Source: Candidatus Faecousia excrementigallinarum (lineage in GTDB: Bacteria > Bacillota > Clostridia > Oscillospirales > Oscillospiraceae). From it: DNA of 54,676 bases. A model generated the notes under the pieces. It made no database searches and was not told the origin of the DNA. It saw only the letters and a program-made list of their open reading frames with translations. Position 1 is the stretch's first letter, and every line of letters begins with the position of its first letter. Location of the stretch: the NCBI GenBank assembly GCA_018713285.1, contig DVFK01000061.1:1-54676 (forward strand), given 5' to 3'. Below, piece by piece: positions 1 to 8,441 of the stretch. Both the position numbers and the translations under genes were made by a program.

Positions 1-28
1 ATAGCGGATCTTTTTCGCCATCCATGCA

Positions 29-78
29 GAATGAAAAACAGGAAATACATACAGTATTCCGCTGTTTTCCATTCTTTT
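29..78 (+). terminator. Intrinsic terminator upstream of dnaK
   Basis: A long, slightly imperfect hairpin runs from GAATG at 29 to CATTC ending at 74 and is followed by TTTT. It probably ends the gene to the left of the window and separates dnaK from it. Confidence 0.65.
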
Positions 79-175
79 GTCTGACGAAAAATCTCTCGCT
101 ACCAGCTCTTGCCTATTTATTCAGAGCTTCCCTGAACTTGTATAAACTTTTCATTCATATAGGAGGAACGAAATT

Positions 176-1990
176 ATGAGTAAGATTATTGGTATCGATC
201 TGGGAACCACCAATTCCTGCGTCGCCGTGCTGGAAGGCGGCGAACCCGTTGTTATCGCCAACGCCGAGGGCGGCCGTACCACCCCTTCCGTGGTGGCATT
301 TTCCAAGACCGGTGAGCGTATGGTAGGCCAGGTGGCAAAGCGTCAGGCTGTGACCAACGCTGAGCGGACTGTGTCTTCCATCAAGCGTCACATGGGCGAG
401 AACTACCATGTGGACATTGACGGCAAGGGCTACACCCCCCAGGAAATCAGCGCCATGGTGCTGCAGAAGCTGAAAGCTGACGCTGAGGCTTACCTGGGCC
501 AGCCTGTTACCGAGGCGGTTATCACCGTCCCCGCTTACTTCTCCGACTCTCAGCGGCAGGCCACCAAGGACGCCGGTAAGATTGCCGGTCTGGAAGTGAA
601 GCGTATCATCAACGAGCCCACCGCCGCTGCCCTGGCTTACGGCCTGGACAAGGAGAGCGAGCAGAAGATCATGGTGTACGACCTGGGCGGCGGCACCTTC
701 GATGTGTCCATCCTGGAAATCGGCGACGGCATTGTGGAAGTGCTGGCTACCGCCGGTGACACCCACCTGGGCGGCGACGACTTCGACCAGAGAATCATGG
801 ATTACCTGGTTTCCGAGTTCAAGAAGACCGAGGGCGTGGACTTGAGCCGTGATAAGGTTGCTATGCAGCGCCTGAAGGAGGCTGCTGAGAAGGCCAAGAT
901 TGAGCTGTCCGGCATGACCTCCACCACCGTAAACCTGCCTTATATTACCGCCGACGCTACCGGCCCCAAGCACCTGGACGTGACCATCAGCCGTGCCAAG
1001 TTCAATGAGCTGACCGCCGACCTGGTGGAGCGGACTATGAAGCCTGTCCGTCAGGCTCTGTCCGATGCAGGCCTGAAGCCCAGCGACCTGAACAAGGTGC
1101 TGCTGGTTGGCGGCTCCACCCGTATCCCTGCCGTGCAGGAGGCCGTAAAGGGCATCACCGGCAAGGAAGGCTTCAAGGGCATCAACCCCGACGAGTGCGT
1201 TGCTGTGGGCGCTGCCATTCAGGGCGGCGTGCTCACCGGCGATGTGAAGGACGTGGTGCTGCTGGACGTGACGCCTCTGTCCCTGGGCATTGAGACCATG
1301 GGCGGCGTGTTCACCCGCCTCATCGACCGGAACACCACCATCCCCACCCGGAAGAGCCAGATTTTCTCCACCGCCGCTGACGGCCAGACCTCCGTTGAGG
1401 TTCATGTGCTCCAGGGCGAGCGGGAGATGGCCGCTTACAACAAGACCCTGGGCCGCTTCCAGCTGACTGGTATTGCCCCCGCTCCCCGTGGCGTGCCCCA
1501 GATTGAGGTTACCTTCGACATCGATGCCAATGGCATTGTGAAGGTATCCGCCAAGGACCTGGGCACCGGCAAGGAGCAGCAGATTGCCATTACCGCTTCC
1601 ACCAACCTGAGCCAGGAGGACATCGACAAGGCTGTCCGGGAGGCTGAGCAGTACGCCGCCGAGGATAAGGCCCGGAAGGAAGAAGTGGACGCCCACAACG
1701 CTGCCGACCAGGTGGCTTACCAGACGGAAAAGACCCTGGGCGAGCTGGGCGACAAGATCACCGCAGAGGAAAAGGCCAACATCCAGGCAGCTGTTGACAA
1801 GCTGAAGGAAGTGAACAAGGGCACCGATGTGGCTGCCATCAAGGAAGCCACCGAGGAGGTTCAGAAGGCCTTCTACGCCGTGTCCGAGAAGCTCTACAAG
1901 AATGCGGCTCCCCAGCAGGAGGGCGGTAACCCCAACCCCGGCGCCGGCGATGACGGCGTTGTGGATGCGGACTACGAAACCGTAGACTGA
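176..1990 (+). CDS. dnaK: Molecular chaperone DnaK (Hsp70)
   Basis: ATP-dependent cytosolic Hsp70 that binds unfolded segments and cycles with DnaJ and GrpE. The 604-aa length is normal for a Gram-positive DnaK. The N-terminus carries the phosphate-binding motif [14 protein letters not shown]. The ATPase domain has [11 protein letters not shown] and [13 protein letters not shown], and the substrate domain has the [11 protein letters not shown] linker region. The acidic tail ends [11 protein letters not shown], as is usual for the family. AGGAGG at 161-166 lies 9 nt before the ATG at 176. dnaJ follows after 70 nt. No CIRCE operator (TTAGCACTC-N9-GAGTGCTAA) is present in the 175 nt upstream, and grpE/hrcA are not visible, because a terminator sits immediately upstream. 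Only a weak TATAAA at 141-146 suggests a -10 element. Confidence 0.98.
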   Translation: MSKIIGIDLGTTNSCVAVLEGGEPVVIANAEGGRTTPSVVAFSKTGERMVGQVAKRQAVTNAERTVSSIKRHMGENYHVDIDGKGYTPQEISAMVLQKLKADAEAYLGQPVTEAVITVPAYFSDSQRQATKDAGKIAGLEVKRIINEPTAAALAYGLDKESEQKIMVYDLGGGTFDVSILEIGDGIVEVLATAGDTHLGGDDFDQRIMDYLVSEFKKTEGVDLSRDKVAMQRLKEAAEKAKIELSGMTSTTVNLPYITADATGPKHLDVTISRAKFNELTADLVERTMKPVRQALSDAGLKPSDLNKVLLVGGSTRIPAVQEAVKGITGKEGFKGINPDECVAVGAAIQGGVLTGDVKDVVLLDVTPLSLGIETMGGVFTRLIDRNTTIPTRKSQIFSTAADGQTSVEVHVLQGEREMAAYNKTLGRFQLTGIAPAPRGVPQIEVTFDIDANGIVKVSAKDLGTGKEQQIAITASTNLSQEDIDKAVREAEQYAAEDKARKEEVDAHNAADQVAYQTEKTLGELGDKITAEEKANIQAAVDKLKEVNKGTDVAAIKEATEEVQKAFYAVSEKLYKNAAPQQEGGNPNPGAGDDGVVDADYETVD

Positions 1991-2006
1991 TAAAACATCA
2001 GCCCCT

Positions 2007-2036
2007 GGGGGCGGCAGCAACGCCGCCCCCATTTTG
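2007..2036 (+). terminator. Hairpin between dnaK and dnaJ (attenuator or mRNA stabiliser)
   Basis: A perfect 9-bp GC stem, GGGGGCGGC (2007-2015) with GCCGCCCCC (2022-2030) and a 6-nt loop, is followed by ATTTTG. The T-tract is short, so it may act as a partial terminator or 3'-end stabiliser that lowers dnaJ expression relative to dnaK. That role is inference. Confidence 0.5.
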
Positions 2037-2060
2037 AGCGTATTGCGTGAGGTATAACAT

Positions 2061-3218
2061 ATGGCGGAAGAAAAGCGTGACTATTATCAGGTGCTGGGCG
2101 TTGACAAAAACGCCAGCGCTGAGGAGATTAAAAAAGCCTACCGGAAAAACGCCATGAAGTATCACCCGGACCGGAACCCCGGGGATAAGCAGGCGGAGGA
2201 GAAGTTCAAGGAGATTGGCGAGGCCTATGAGGTGCTGTCCGACAGCGAAAAGCGGGCCAGGTACGACCAGTTCGGTTTCGCCGGTGTGGACCCCAACTAC
2301 GGCGGCGGTGCCGGCGGCGGAAGCGGCTTTGGCGGCGGCTTCGGCGGTTTTGGGGGCTTCGGGGACTTCGGAGATATTTTCGGAGAATTTTTCGGCGGCG
2401 GCAGAAGCCGGGCAAATGCCCAGACCGCACCCCGCCGGGGGGAAAATGTGGGGGCCCGGCTGGATCTGACCTTTGAGGAAGCGGCCTTCGGCGTGGAGAA
2501 GGAGATTACCGTCCAGAGAATCGAAAACTGCGCCGCCTGTAAGGGCACCGGCTCTGCCGACGGTGTGGTGGAGACCTGTGTCAACTGCCACGGCTCCGGC
2601 CAGGTCCGTACCACCCAGAACTTCATGGGCATGGCGGTCCAGTCCACCGCTACCTGTCCCACCTGCGGCGGCAAGGGCAAGATTATCAAGAACCCCTGCA
2701 CCACCTGCCGGGGCAAGGGCAAGGTGCGCCGGAACCAGAAAATCAAGGTCAAGGTTCCTGCCGGTATCGACCAGGGCCAGGCCATCCGGGTAGCCGGAGA
2801 AGGCTGCGTGGGCAGCAACGGCGGTCCCAACGGCGATGTGCTGGTGGAAATCACCATCAAGCGCCACCCCATTTTCCAGCGGGACGGCATGGATGTATAC
2901 TGCGAGGTGCCTATCACCTTCACCCAGGCAGCCCTGGGGGCAGAAATCCAGGTGCCCACCCTGGACGGCAAGACCACCTTCACCATCCCGGAGGGCACCC
3001 AGACCGGCCGTCAGTTTGTGATTTCCGGCAAGGGCATCCCCCAGGTGAACAATCCCAGAAGAAGAGGCGACCACCGCTTCGTGGTGACGGTGGAGACCCC
3101 CACCCGCCTCAGCCGGGAGCAGAAGGACCTGCTGCGGAAGCTGGAAGAATCCATGGACGGGAAAAGCAGCCCCAAAAGGAAGAAGTTTTTCGACAATCTG
3201 AAAGAATTTTTCGGTTAA
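2061..3218 (+). CDS. dnaJ: Chaperone protein DnaJ (Hsp40)
   Basis: Co-chaperone that delivers substrate to DnaK and stimulates its ATPase. The 385-aa protein has the full type I layout. The J domain (residues about 5-70) has HPD in [10 protein letters not shown] long Gly/Phe-rich segment (about 75-130) follows. Four CxxCxGxG zinc-binding repeats are visible: [24 protein letters not shown] and CTTCRGKG. The C-terminal substrate-binding domain ends at a Lys-rich tail. It lies 70 nt after dnaK on the same strand, behind a small hairpin, and before a strong terminator. The two genes form a unit without grpE. Confidence 0.98.
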   Translation: MAEEKRDYYQVLGVDKNASAEEIKKAYRKNAMKYHPDRNPGDKQAEEKFKEIGEAYEVLSDSEKRARYDQFGFAGVDPNYGGGAGGGSGFGGGFGGFGGFGDFGDIFGEFFGGGRSRANAQTAPRRGENVGARLDLTFEEAAFGVEKEITVQRIENCAACKGTGSADGVVETCVNCHGSGQVRTTQNFMGMAVQSTATCPTCGGKGKIIKNPCTTCRGKGKVRRNQKIKVKVPAGIDQGQAIRVAGEGCVGSNGGPNGDVLVEITIKRHPIFQRDGMDVYCEVPITFTQAALGAEIQVPTLDGKTTFTIPEGTQTGRQFVISGKGIPQVNNPRRRGDHRFVVTVETPTRLSREQKDLLRKLEESMDGKSSPKRKKFFDNLKEFFG

Positions 3219-3224
3219 GAAAAG

Positions 3225-3270
3225 GAGCCTGTTGCAAGATAAGCGTTTTGCAACAGGCTCTGATTTTTTT
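3225..3270 (+). terminator. Rho-independent terminator after dnaJ
   Basis: GAGCCTGTTGCAA (3225-3237) pairs perfectly with TTGCAACAGGCTC (3248-3260). TGATTTTTTT follows. Confidence 0.9.
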
Positions 3271-3305
3271 ATTTTTTGGTGTCGTTATTATGGAGAAGGC
3301 TGTCA

Positions 3306-3560
3306 TATATACCTCCCGACCGGAGGGAGGTGCCTTGGGGCGTAGCCCCAAGGCGGAGGGAGCCAGCGGGCGCAAAACCGGTTTGACTGTCAGAGATGGT
3401 ACCTCCCCAAGTCTGTCATATTTTGGAAATCTGCACGGTAAAGTCAGGATGGGGTATCGATAACCACAAGCAAGTACCAACCTGTAAGAAAACCGTCAGC
3501 TTGCCGCCCGCTGGCTCCCTCAGACGCCTTCGGCGCCAGCTCCCTCCCGGAGGGAGCTAT
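3306..3560 (+). repeat. Dispersed palindromic repeat, copy A
   Basis: A non-coding element of about 250 bp. Each end is a double hairpin: an outer palindrome (ACCTCC..GGAGGT on the left, AGCTCCCTCC..GGAGGGAGCT on the right), a small inner palindrome, then GGAGGGAGCCAGCGGGCG or its complement pointing inward. The core carries GATGGTACCTCCCCAAG and AGCAAGTACCAACC. The same architecture and core words recur in copy C (20602-20868, same orientation) and, reverse-complemented, in copy B (16563-16817). There is no ORF with a plausible start. It fills the gap between the convergent genes dnaJ and the DUF2207-like gene. It resembles a MITE or REP-type element; mobility is inferred only from dispersion and inversion. 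Confidence 0.8.
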
Positions 3561-3582
3561 GGGGGGCGGCCCTTAACCTATC

Positions 3583-3621
3583 AAAAGCCCCCGGTTTTGC
3601 CATGCAAAACCGGGGGCTTTT
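3583..3621. terminator. Bidirectional terminator between dnaJ side and DUF2207-like gene
   Basis: A perfect 18-bp stem, AAAAGCCCCCGGTTTTGC (3583-3600) with its complement (3604-3621) and a CAT loop. It begins in A4 and ends in T4, so it can work on either strand. It lies 6 nt beyond the stop of the minus-strand gene at 3628. Confidence 0.88.
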
Positions 3622-3627
3622 AATCTG

Positions 3628-5355
3628 TTATCTGCGGCGCTTTTTGGGTTTTCCTGTGAGGGGGGTGAAAAGCTGCAAAATCCTTCCCCGGGACTGCTGG
3701 GCTTTCCGCTGCTCCATATCCTTTGCCAGCTGCCGGAAAAACCGGCACCACTGGTCGGGAGAATAGGACAGAGACTTATCCATAATCACATAGGGACAGT
3801 CCGGCAGTTTCCGGCCGCCCATATTCCGGGCAAAGGCCTTGTCTACTCCCAGAGCCAGAGCCCAGGGCAGGAGATTGAAGAAGCAATCCGGGTCCTGGCG
3901 CAAATCCGAAGCCGTGCCCCGCACCTCTCCCTTTCTCAGGTAGCTGCGAAGGCCCAGAATTTCTTCCCGGAGAAGCAGTCCGGCTTCCGTGCGTCTGCCG
4001 CCCCAGGCATAGAGGACGCCCCCCAGAAGAATCCCCAGTACGCCCAGGGATACGGAAGGGGCTTCTCCGGAAAACACACCCAAAACTACGAACACGCCGC
4101 CGGCGACAAGGCACAGCCAGCCCTGTCCGGGGGTCCTCAGGAAGAAGTGGGACAGCCAGGGAATCATTTTCCAGGCGGCAATCCCGCCGGCCAGGCCAAA
4201 GACAGCCACCCACACCCATTGCAGCACACCGCCGCTGGCCAGGGGAATGCCGATGTTGACACCGGCACCCACTCCCAGCAGGGCCAGAAGGGCCCGGAAA
4301 ATTCGCAGGCTCCCCCGGCGGCCTTTCAGCAGCTCTCCCCCGGAAATGCCGGGAGCTTCCACCGCCTGGGCCAGCTGGACATAGAAGTTGGAGGCGGTGC
4401 TCACCGTATTCCCCTTGGAAAAGAGCTTCCGGAACCACTTCCGTTCAAAGCCGCTGCGCTCGTTGCCCATGTCCATCTGCTTGGTAACCATGACCCGGTC
4501 CAGGGAGTACCGCAGGTGCAGATACCCCAGCTGAGCCCAGGACAGAACCATCATGGTGAGGTCACAGGGCTTGAGGAACAGCACCGTGCCGGCCTGACCG
4601 GCGCTGTAACCCTGGGGCGGGCAGGTGCTGTGCTTCTTCCAGGGAATGGGGCACCGGAGGAAAATCACCCAGTATATAAGAGCCAGGGCGGCGCAGGCTC
4701 CCATGGCCAATTCGTCCAGGGAGGTACGCTCCACCGGTCGGGTCACCTGGGGAAACATCTGGTCGGATACCGCCAGGGTCATCACCAGGGTTTCGTGGTC
4801 CTTCAGGGACTGGGTGGTGGAGCCTTGAATCATGGCCCCTTCCTGGGTATAGGTCAGGTATTTTTCAATGCTGGACTGATAGTATCCGCTGGCAAAGGCG
4901 GGTCTGTCGGGAATCTCTCCCGGCAGGGTGATGGAAAAGCTCATGGCGTCCACCGGGAAAGAGAAACCGGACATAAGGGGCAGCCGCAGCTCCAGAGCCC
5001 CCTCGCTGTTTTCTGCCACCAGACCATACATGGTATAGTTGAGGGTAAAGGCAACGTCTCCGGTGACGCCTCCATAGGCTTTTGACAAATCCACATACAG
5101 CCGGTCGCCTCCGGAGGTGGTTTTGGCCCGGGAGCCGTTGAGGGTTACGTTGGCAGCCCCGGCAGGAATGGGAAAGACCAAATCCTCCTGGGTCTGTTCC
5201 AGATGGAGGGTGACGGTGGTGGTCACCTGGCAGGAGCCGTCAGCGGCGACGGTAAGAAAACTCTCCACCTGGGAGGCGGAGCTGACCGCCGCTGCCGGAA
5301 ATGCCAGGAACAAAATCAGCACCGCCCCCAGCATAATCCGCATGAAGCCCTTCAT
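3628..5355 (-). CDS. DUF2207-like multi-pass membrane protein
   Basis: A 575-aa protein of unknown function. A signal peptide or first TM (MKGFMRIMLGAVLILFLAF) is followed by an extracytoplasmic beta-rich domain (about residues 25-210) whose opening (VESFLTVAADGSCQVTTTVT) resembles DUF2207 proteins. A TM at about 215-235 (ALALIYWVIFL) and further TM segments in the middle (LLALLGVGAGVNIGI, VWVAVFGLAGGIAAW, LVAGGVFVVLGVF, VLGILLGGVLYAW) come next. The cytoplasmic tail is strongly basic and ends KPKKRRR. Start chosen: ATG at 5355, with AAAGGAG 8-9 nt upstream; an upstream in-frame Met at 5403 has no ribosome binding site. It follows the GH25 gene after 76 nt on the same strand. The family assignment is moderate because the pattern is matched by eye. 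Confidence 0.75.
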   Translation of the reverse strand: MKGFMRIMLGAVLILFLAFPAAAVSSASQVESFLTVAADGSCQVTTTVTLHLEQTQEDLVFPIPAGAANVTLNGSRAKTTSGGDRLYVDLSKAYGGVTGDVAFTLNYTMYGLVAENSEGALELRLPLMSGFSFPVDAMSFSITLPGEIPDRPAFASGYYQSSIEKYLTYTQEGAMIQGSTTQSLKDHETLVMTLAVSDQMFPQVTRPVERTSLDELAMGACAALALIYWVIFLRCPIPWKKHSTCPPQGYSAGQAGTVLFLKPCDLTMMVLSWAQLGYLHLRYSLDRVMVTKQMDMGNERSGFERKWFRKLFSKGNTVSTASNFYVQLAQAVEAPGISGGELLKGRRGSLRIFRALLALLGVGAGVNIGIPLASGGVLQWVWVAVFGLAGGIAAWKMIPWLSHFFLRTPGQGWLCLVAGGVFVVLGVFSGEAPSVSLGVLGILLGGVLYAWGGRRTEAGLLLREEILGLRSYLRKGEVRGTASDLRQDPDCFFNLLPWALALGVDKAFARNMGGRKLPDCPYVIMDKSLSYSPDQWCRFFRQLAKDMEQRKAQQSRGRILQLFTPLTGKPKKRRR

Positions 5356-5431
5356 ATGTCCACTCCTTTCCCGTTTTTTCTGATTTTTCTCGTATTTTAT
5401 CACAAAATATTCCCCATTGCAAGGCGTGGTC

Positions 5432-6265
5432 CTACTGCTTTCTGGGCAGGTACAGGTTCAGGTCCACATCCCCGGTAATCCCCGGCACCGAGCCGGTGCA
5501 GGAGTACTGCCACATATCAATCTGATAGGGGTAGTCCATCTGGGTGTCATACATGGCCAGCCAGAAGTGGTAGTCCGTCAGCTCCTCCAGGTACAGCACC
5601 TCATTTTCGTGGAAATGGGGGTTGAAATAAATCATACTCTGAAAGCCGGCTTCCTCCACCCGGCCGCAAAAGGTCTTGATACAGTCGGTGAGGGTGCGGG
5701 CGTCCACGTCTGCGGTGCGGGCGTCCTCTCCCAGATACTCCCAGTCATAAATGAGGGGATAGGTCAGGGTGTACCCCTCCAGCAGGGACAGGGCATACTC
5801 CGCTTCCTCCAGAGCCTCCTGGGTGGTGACCGCCTGGGAGAAGAAGTAAGCGCCGGTGGGAATGCCTGCCTCCGCTGCTCCCTGAAGATTGGCCAGGGCC
5901 TTTTCGTCTGTACTCAGCTCTCCGGTTTCGGATCTGCGGTAGCCCAGGCGGATGATGGCAAATTCTATCCCCCCATCCTTTACCTGCTGCCAGTCAATGT
6001 CCCCCTGCCATTCGGAAACATCAATGCCCTGGCGGGCTTCTCCTGTGAGGCAGGTGATGTAGCCGTTTTCCTCCACCCGGAAATCCTCCGGGCCGTAGGG
6101 GTTGGTGGGCAGGACGGCGGCGGCTTCCGTGGTGGGCTGGGCGGCTTCCCTCTGGGATTCCTTCAGGGCGTTTTGCACCAGCACCACCGCCAGCAGCACC
6201 AGGGCAGTCAGCCCCACCAGAAGGCCCAGTCCCAGTTCTATGTATAGCTTTGTTTTCTGTTTCAT
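5432..6265 (-). CDS. Membrane-anchored GH25 lysozyme-like muramidase
   Basis: A 277-aa protein with an N-terminal TM anchor (residues about 8-31) and a short Ala/Thr linker. The GH25 (Chalaropsis-type lysozyme) catalytic domain runs from about 75 to the C-terminus. Visible family motifs are GIDVSEWQGDIDW near the N-terminus of the domain, AIIRLGYR, GAYFFSQA, and the catalytic Asp/Glu pair in YPLIYDWEY. These enzymes cut the MurNAc-GlcNAc bond of peptidoglycan, and this one would act outside the membrane. GGAGAGACC precedes the ATG. It starts 9 nt after the DUF4015 gene, so the two are probably co-transcribed. No cell-wall-binding repeats are present. The activity is inferred from the family. 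Confidence 0.93.
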   Translation of the reverse strand: MKQKTKLYIELGLGLLVGLTALVLLAVVLVQNALKESQREAAQPTTEAAAVLPTNPYGPEDFRVEENGYITCLTGEARQGIDVSEWQGDIDWQQVKDGGIEFAIIRLGYRRSETGELSTDEKALANLQGAAEAGIPTGAYFFSQAVTTQEALEEAEYALSLLEGYTLTYPLIYDWEYLGEDARTADVDARTLTDCIKTFCGRVEEAGFQSMIYFNPHFHENEVLYLEELTDYHFWLAMYDTQMDYPYQIDMWQYSCTGSVPGITGDVDLNLYLPRKQ

Positions 6266-6274
6266 GGTCTCTCC

Positions 6275-7297
6275 TTAGTGGGCGCTGGCAAGGGGTCTGA
6301 GTACGCTGTAGGCATCATACCGGGTGTCGTGGCTCTCTGCCAGGAATACCAGGTTCACCGCCGTGTCTGCCACGCCGCTGTCCTTTGCTGCCTGGTCAGC
6401 CTCTGACGCCTCAATCCCCTCCAGATACACCCGGGTGCGTCCGGTGGGCAGGGTAAAGTCCGCCGCCTTCACAAAGGACAGGGCAAAGCTGTCGCTGCAG
6501 CAGGTGTCCACCAGAAGCTGGGCCGTTTCCGTCAGGGTCTGGGTCTTGTCCCCGGAAAATACAATCTGGTCGGTTACCGGGAAGCAGAAGTCCGTCAGCA
6601 CCACCTCGTCAAAGCCTTTGGAGCGGAGCTCCTGAATCTGCTGTACCAGATAGCTTCTGGCACCCTCGCTGGCGGGATTGAGCCAGTAGCAGGAGGCGTC
6701 GTCCATCCACAGGTACCCTTCCGAGGTGGGAAGGCCGTCGGGCACATGGTCCAGGCCGTAGTAAAAGTCCCGCAGGGCCGGCAGCCGGGCAATGAGATAC
6801 AGCCCCTTTTCCTCCATGAGGGAAATCAGCTGTTCCATGGCCTCCGTGTCAATGGCGCTGTTGCGCTGGGTGCTGACAGCGGAGTCATAGAAGAAGCTGC
6901 CTTTGATGCTTTTCACATCCAGCATCACCGGGGTGCCCTTGGGCAGGGCTTCCACCTGACTGCGGATGGTGTCAATGGTCTCAGTTTCCAGCACCTGCTG
7001 GGTGATGTAGTAGCCGTTCAGCTGGGCAAGGGGATGGTTGGTGTTGATGGCGTCCTCACCTTCATTGTAGTAGATGCCAATGGTGGGGACACTTTCCGGC
7101 TCCACCGCCAGCTCCCCTTCGGGAACTTCCTGGGACAGGGAAAAGTCCAGCTTTACCCCCTCGTCCCGGGTATACACCACAAACCGGTTCAGCCACAGAA
7201 TCCACAGTCCCCAGATTACCAGCCCAATCAGAGCCAGAATCAAAAGGGTGATGGCAATGCCCTTCAGCAGCTGCCGGGTACGGTAGGGAATTTTCAT
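6275..7297 (-). CDS. Membrane-anchored DUF4015-type putative glycoside hydrolase
   Basis: A 340-aa protein with one N-terminal TM (ITLLILALIGLVIWGLWILW) and an extracytoplasmic TIM-barrel-like domain. The stretch with LDVKSIKGSFFYDS, LIARLPALRDFYY, WLNPASEGARSYLV and GFDEVVLTDFCFP matches the layout of DUF4015 'putative glycosyl hydrolase' proteins, here in a divergent form. The substrate is unknown. Start chosen: ATG at 7297, with GGAGG 5 nt upstream. That ATG overlaps the prmA stop as ATGA, implying translational coupling. It lies in the series prmA, DUF4015, GH25, which suggests an envelope role for the last two genes. The N-terminal TM would keep it at the outer face of the membrane. Confidence 0.82.
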   Translation of the reverse strand: MKIPYRTRQLLKGIAITLLILALIGLVIWGLWILWLNRFVVYTRDEGVKLDFSLSQEVPEGELAVEPESVPTIGIYYNEGEDAINTNHPLAQLNGYYITQQVLETETIDTIRSQVEALPKGTPVMLDVKSIKGSFFYDSAVSTQRNSAIDTEAMEQLISLMEEKGLYLIARLPALRDFYYGLDHVPDGLPTSEGYLWMDDASCYWLNPASEGARSYLVQQIQELRSKGFDEVVLTDFCFPVTDQIVFSGDKTQTLTETAQLLVDTCCSDSFALSFVKAADFTLPTGRTRVYLEGIEASEADQAAKDSGVADTAVNLVFLAESHDTRYDAYSVLRPLASAH

Positions 7298-8235
7298 AAG
7301 GGCCTCCTTCCGGCGATGACGCACCGCCACTCCTCTTTGGCTCTGGTTTCCAGAATTTCAAGACCTGCCTGCTCCAGAGCCGCCAGCACCTCCGGCAGCC
7401 GTTCATCCAGAATCCCGGAGCAAATCAGCCGGGTGTCGGGCTGCAAAAACCGGGGCAGCACCGGGGAGAGGGCGATAATCACATCTGCCACAATGTTCAC
7501 CAGCACCACCCGGTAGTTCCCGGCAGCCAGACGCTCCATGAGAGCGGTGTCTGCCGTCACGTTTCCGGTCAGGGCCGTAAATTCCGGGGCGGAGAAGCCG
7601 TTGTAAGCGGCGTTTTCCCGGGCAATGTCCTCGGCCTTGGGGTCGATGTCCACCCCGATGGCGGACTTTGCCCCCAGCCGCAGGGCGGTGATGGACAAAA
7701 TGCCGCTGCCGCTGCCCAAATCCAGGCAGGCATCCCCGGGGCGCACCGCCTCCTCCATAGCCTCCATCACCATCTGGGTGGAGGGGTGGGCACCGGTGCC
7801 GAAGGTGAGACCCGGGTCCAGAATCACCGGAAGCTTGTCCTCCGGACAGGTGTCCGCCAGCCAGTAGGGCAGCACCAGAAGATGCTTCCCCACAGGCTGA
7901 GGGGGATAGCTGTCCTTCCAGGACTCCTCCCAATTTTCCTCCGGCAGGGCTGCCACCTGGGCTTTCAGTCCCAGGCCATCCAGAAGGGCGGTCAGCCGGG
8001 AAAGTCCAGCCTGGTCCCCGTCCTCCAGATATAGCCGGATTCGGGACAGCCCTTGCAGCTGCTTCTGGAGGCTTTCGTCAATATAATCCCAGTAGGCTTT
8101 GTTTTCTTGCAAAAAAGTTTCAAATTCCTCCTGGTCCTCCAGAAGAAATTCGGAAAACCCCCCGGCGGTGAGAGCCTGCGCCACGGCCTCCGCTTCCCCG
8201 GCAGGGGGATTGATGGTAATTTCCAGCCAGTTCAT
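7294..8235 (-). CDS. prmA: Ribosomal protein L11 methyltransferase PrmA
   Basis: Cytosolic SAM-dependent enzyme that methylates ribosomal protein L11. The 313-aa length is typical. The N-terminal substrate-recognition domain begins MNWLEITI. The Rossmann methyltransferase domain has LDPGLTFGTGAHPST (family signature), motif I CLDLGSGSGILSI, and the acidic loop GVDIDPKA. The NIVADVI segment corresponds to the N-I/P-L-A type motif of the family. AAAGGAG precedes the ATG. It is the first gene of a minus-strand operon with a clear promoter at 8265-8293, and it overlaps the next gene by 4 nt. Confidence 0.97.
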   Translation of the reverse strand: MNWLEITINPPAGEAEAVAQALTAGGFSEFLLEDQEEFETFLQENKAYWDYIDESLQKQLQGLSRIRLYLEDGDQAGLSRLTALLDGLGLKAQVAALPEENWEESWKDSYPPQPVGKHLLVLPYWLADTCPEDKLPVILDPGLTFGTGAHPSTQMVMEAMEEAVRPGDACLDLGSGSGILSITALRLGAKSAIGVDIDPKAEDIARENAAYNGFSAPEFTALTGNVTADTALMERLAAGNYRVVLVNIVADVIIALSPVLPRFLQPDTRLICSGILDERLPEVLAALEQAGLEILETRAKEEWRCVIAGRRPL

Positions 8236-8264
8236 AATGTTCTCCTTTATGTTGACTTCTCTTT

Positions 8265-8293
8265 ATTCTATCGTATCTTGGGAAAAATGACAA
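8265..8293 (-). promoter_or_regulatory. Sigma-A promoter of prmA operon
   Basis: Read on the minus strand, -35 TTGTCA (8293-8288), a 17-bp spacer, and -10 TAGAAT (8270-8265), about 30 nt before the prmA ATG. Confidence 0.75.
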
Positions 8294-8377
8294 CACATAT
8301 TCTGTGAATTTCCCGTATCAATCCGGAAATCAGGCTGGAAATTGGAGGAAGGACTGGAAGGAGTATTTTGAAAAATC

Positions 8378-8406
8378 TTGCATTTTTCCGGGGATTTCTA
8401 TATAAT
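8378..8406 (+). promoter_or_regulatory. Sigma-A promoter of the ADP-ribosylglycohydrolase-like gene
   Basis: -35 TTGCAT (8378-8383), a 17-bp spacer, and a perfect -10 TATAAT (8401-8406). Transcription should begin near 8413, downstream of the in-frame ATG at 8409. This supports the GTG at 8442 as the real start. Confidence 0.82.
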
Positions 8407-8441
8407 ATATGGAAAAGATACAAAAAGAGGAGAGGTTGCCG

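Noticed and set aside
3248-3623. Small ORFs inside repeat copy A (and likewise copies B and C)
   Set aside because: Their codons are dictated by the palindromes, no ribosome binding site is present, and frames are not conserved among the three copies.
8409-8441. ATG at 8409 as the start of the ADP-ribosylglycohydrolase-like gene
   Set aside because: It lies only 3 nt after a perfect -10 element, so it would be ahead of the likely transcription start, and it lacks a ribosome binding site. GTG at 8442 has one.
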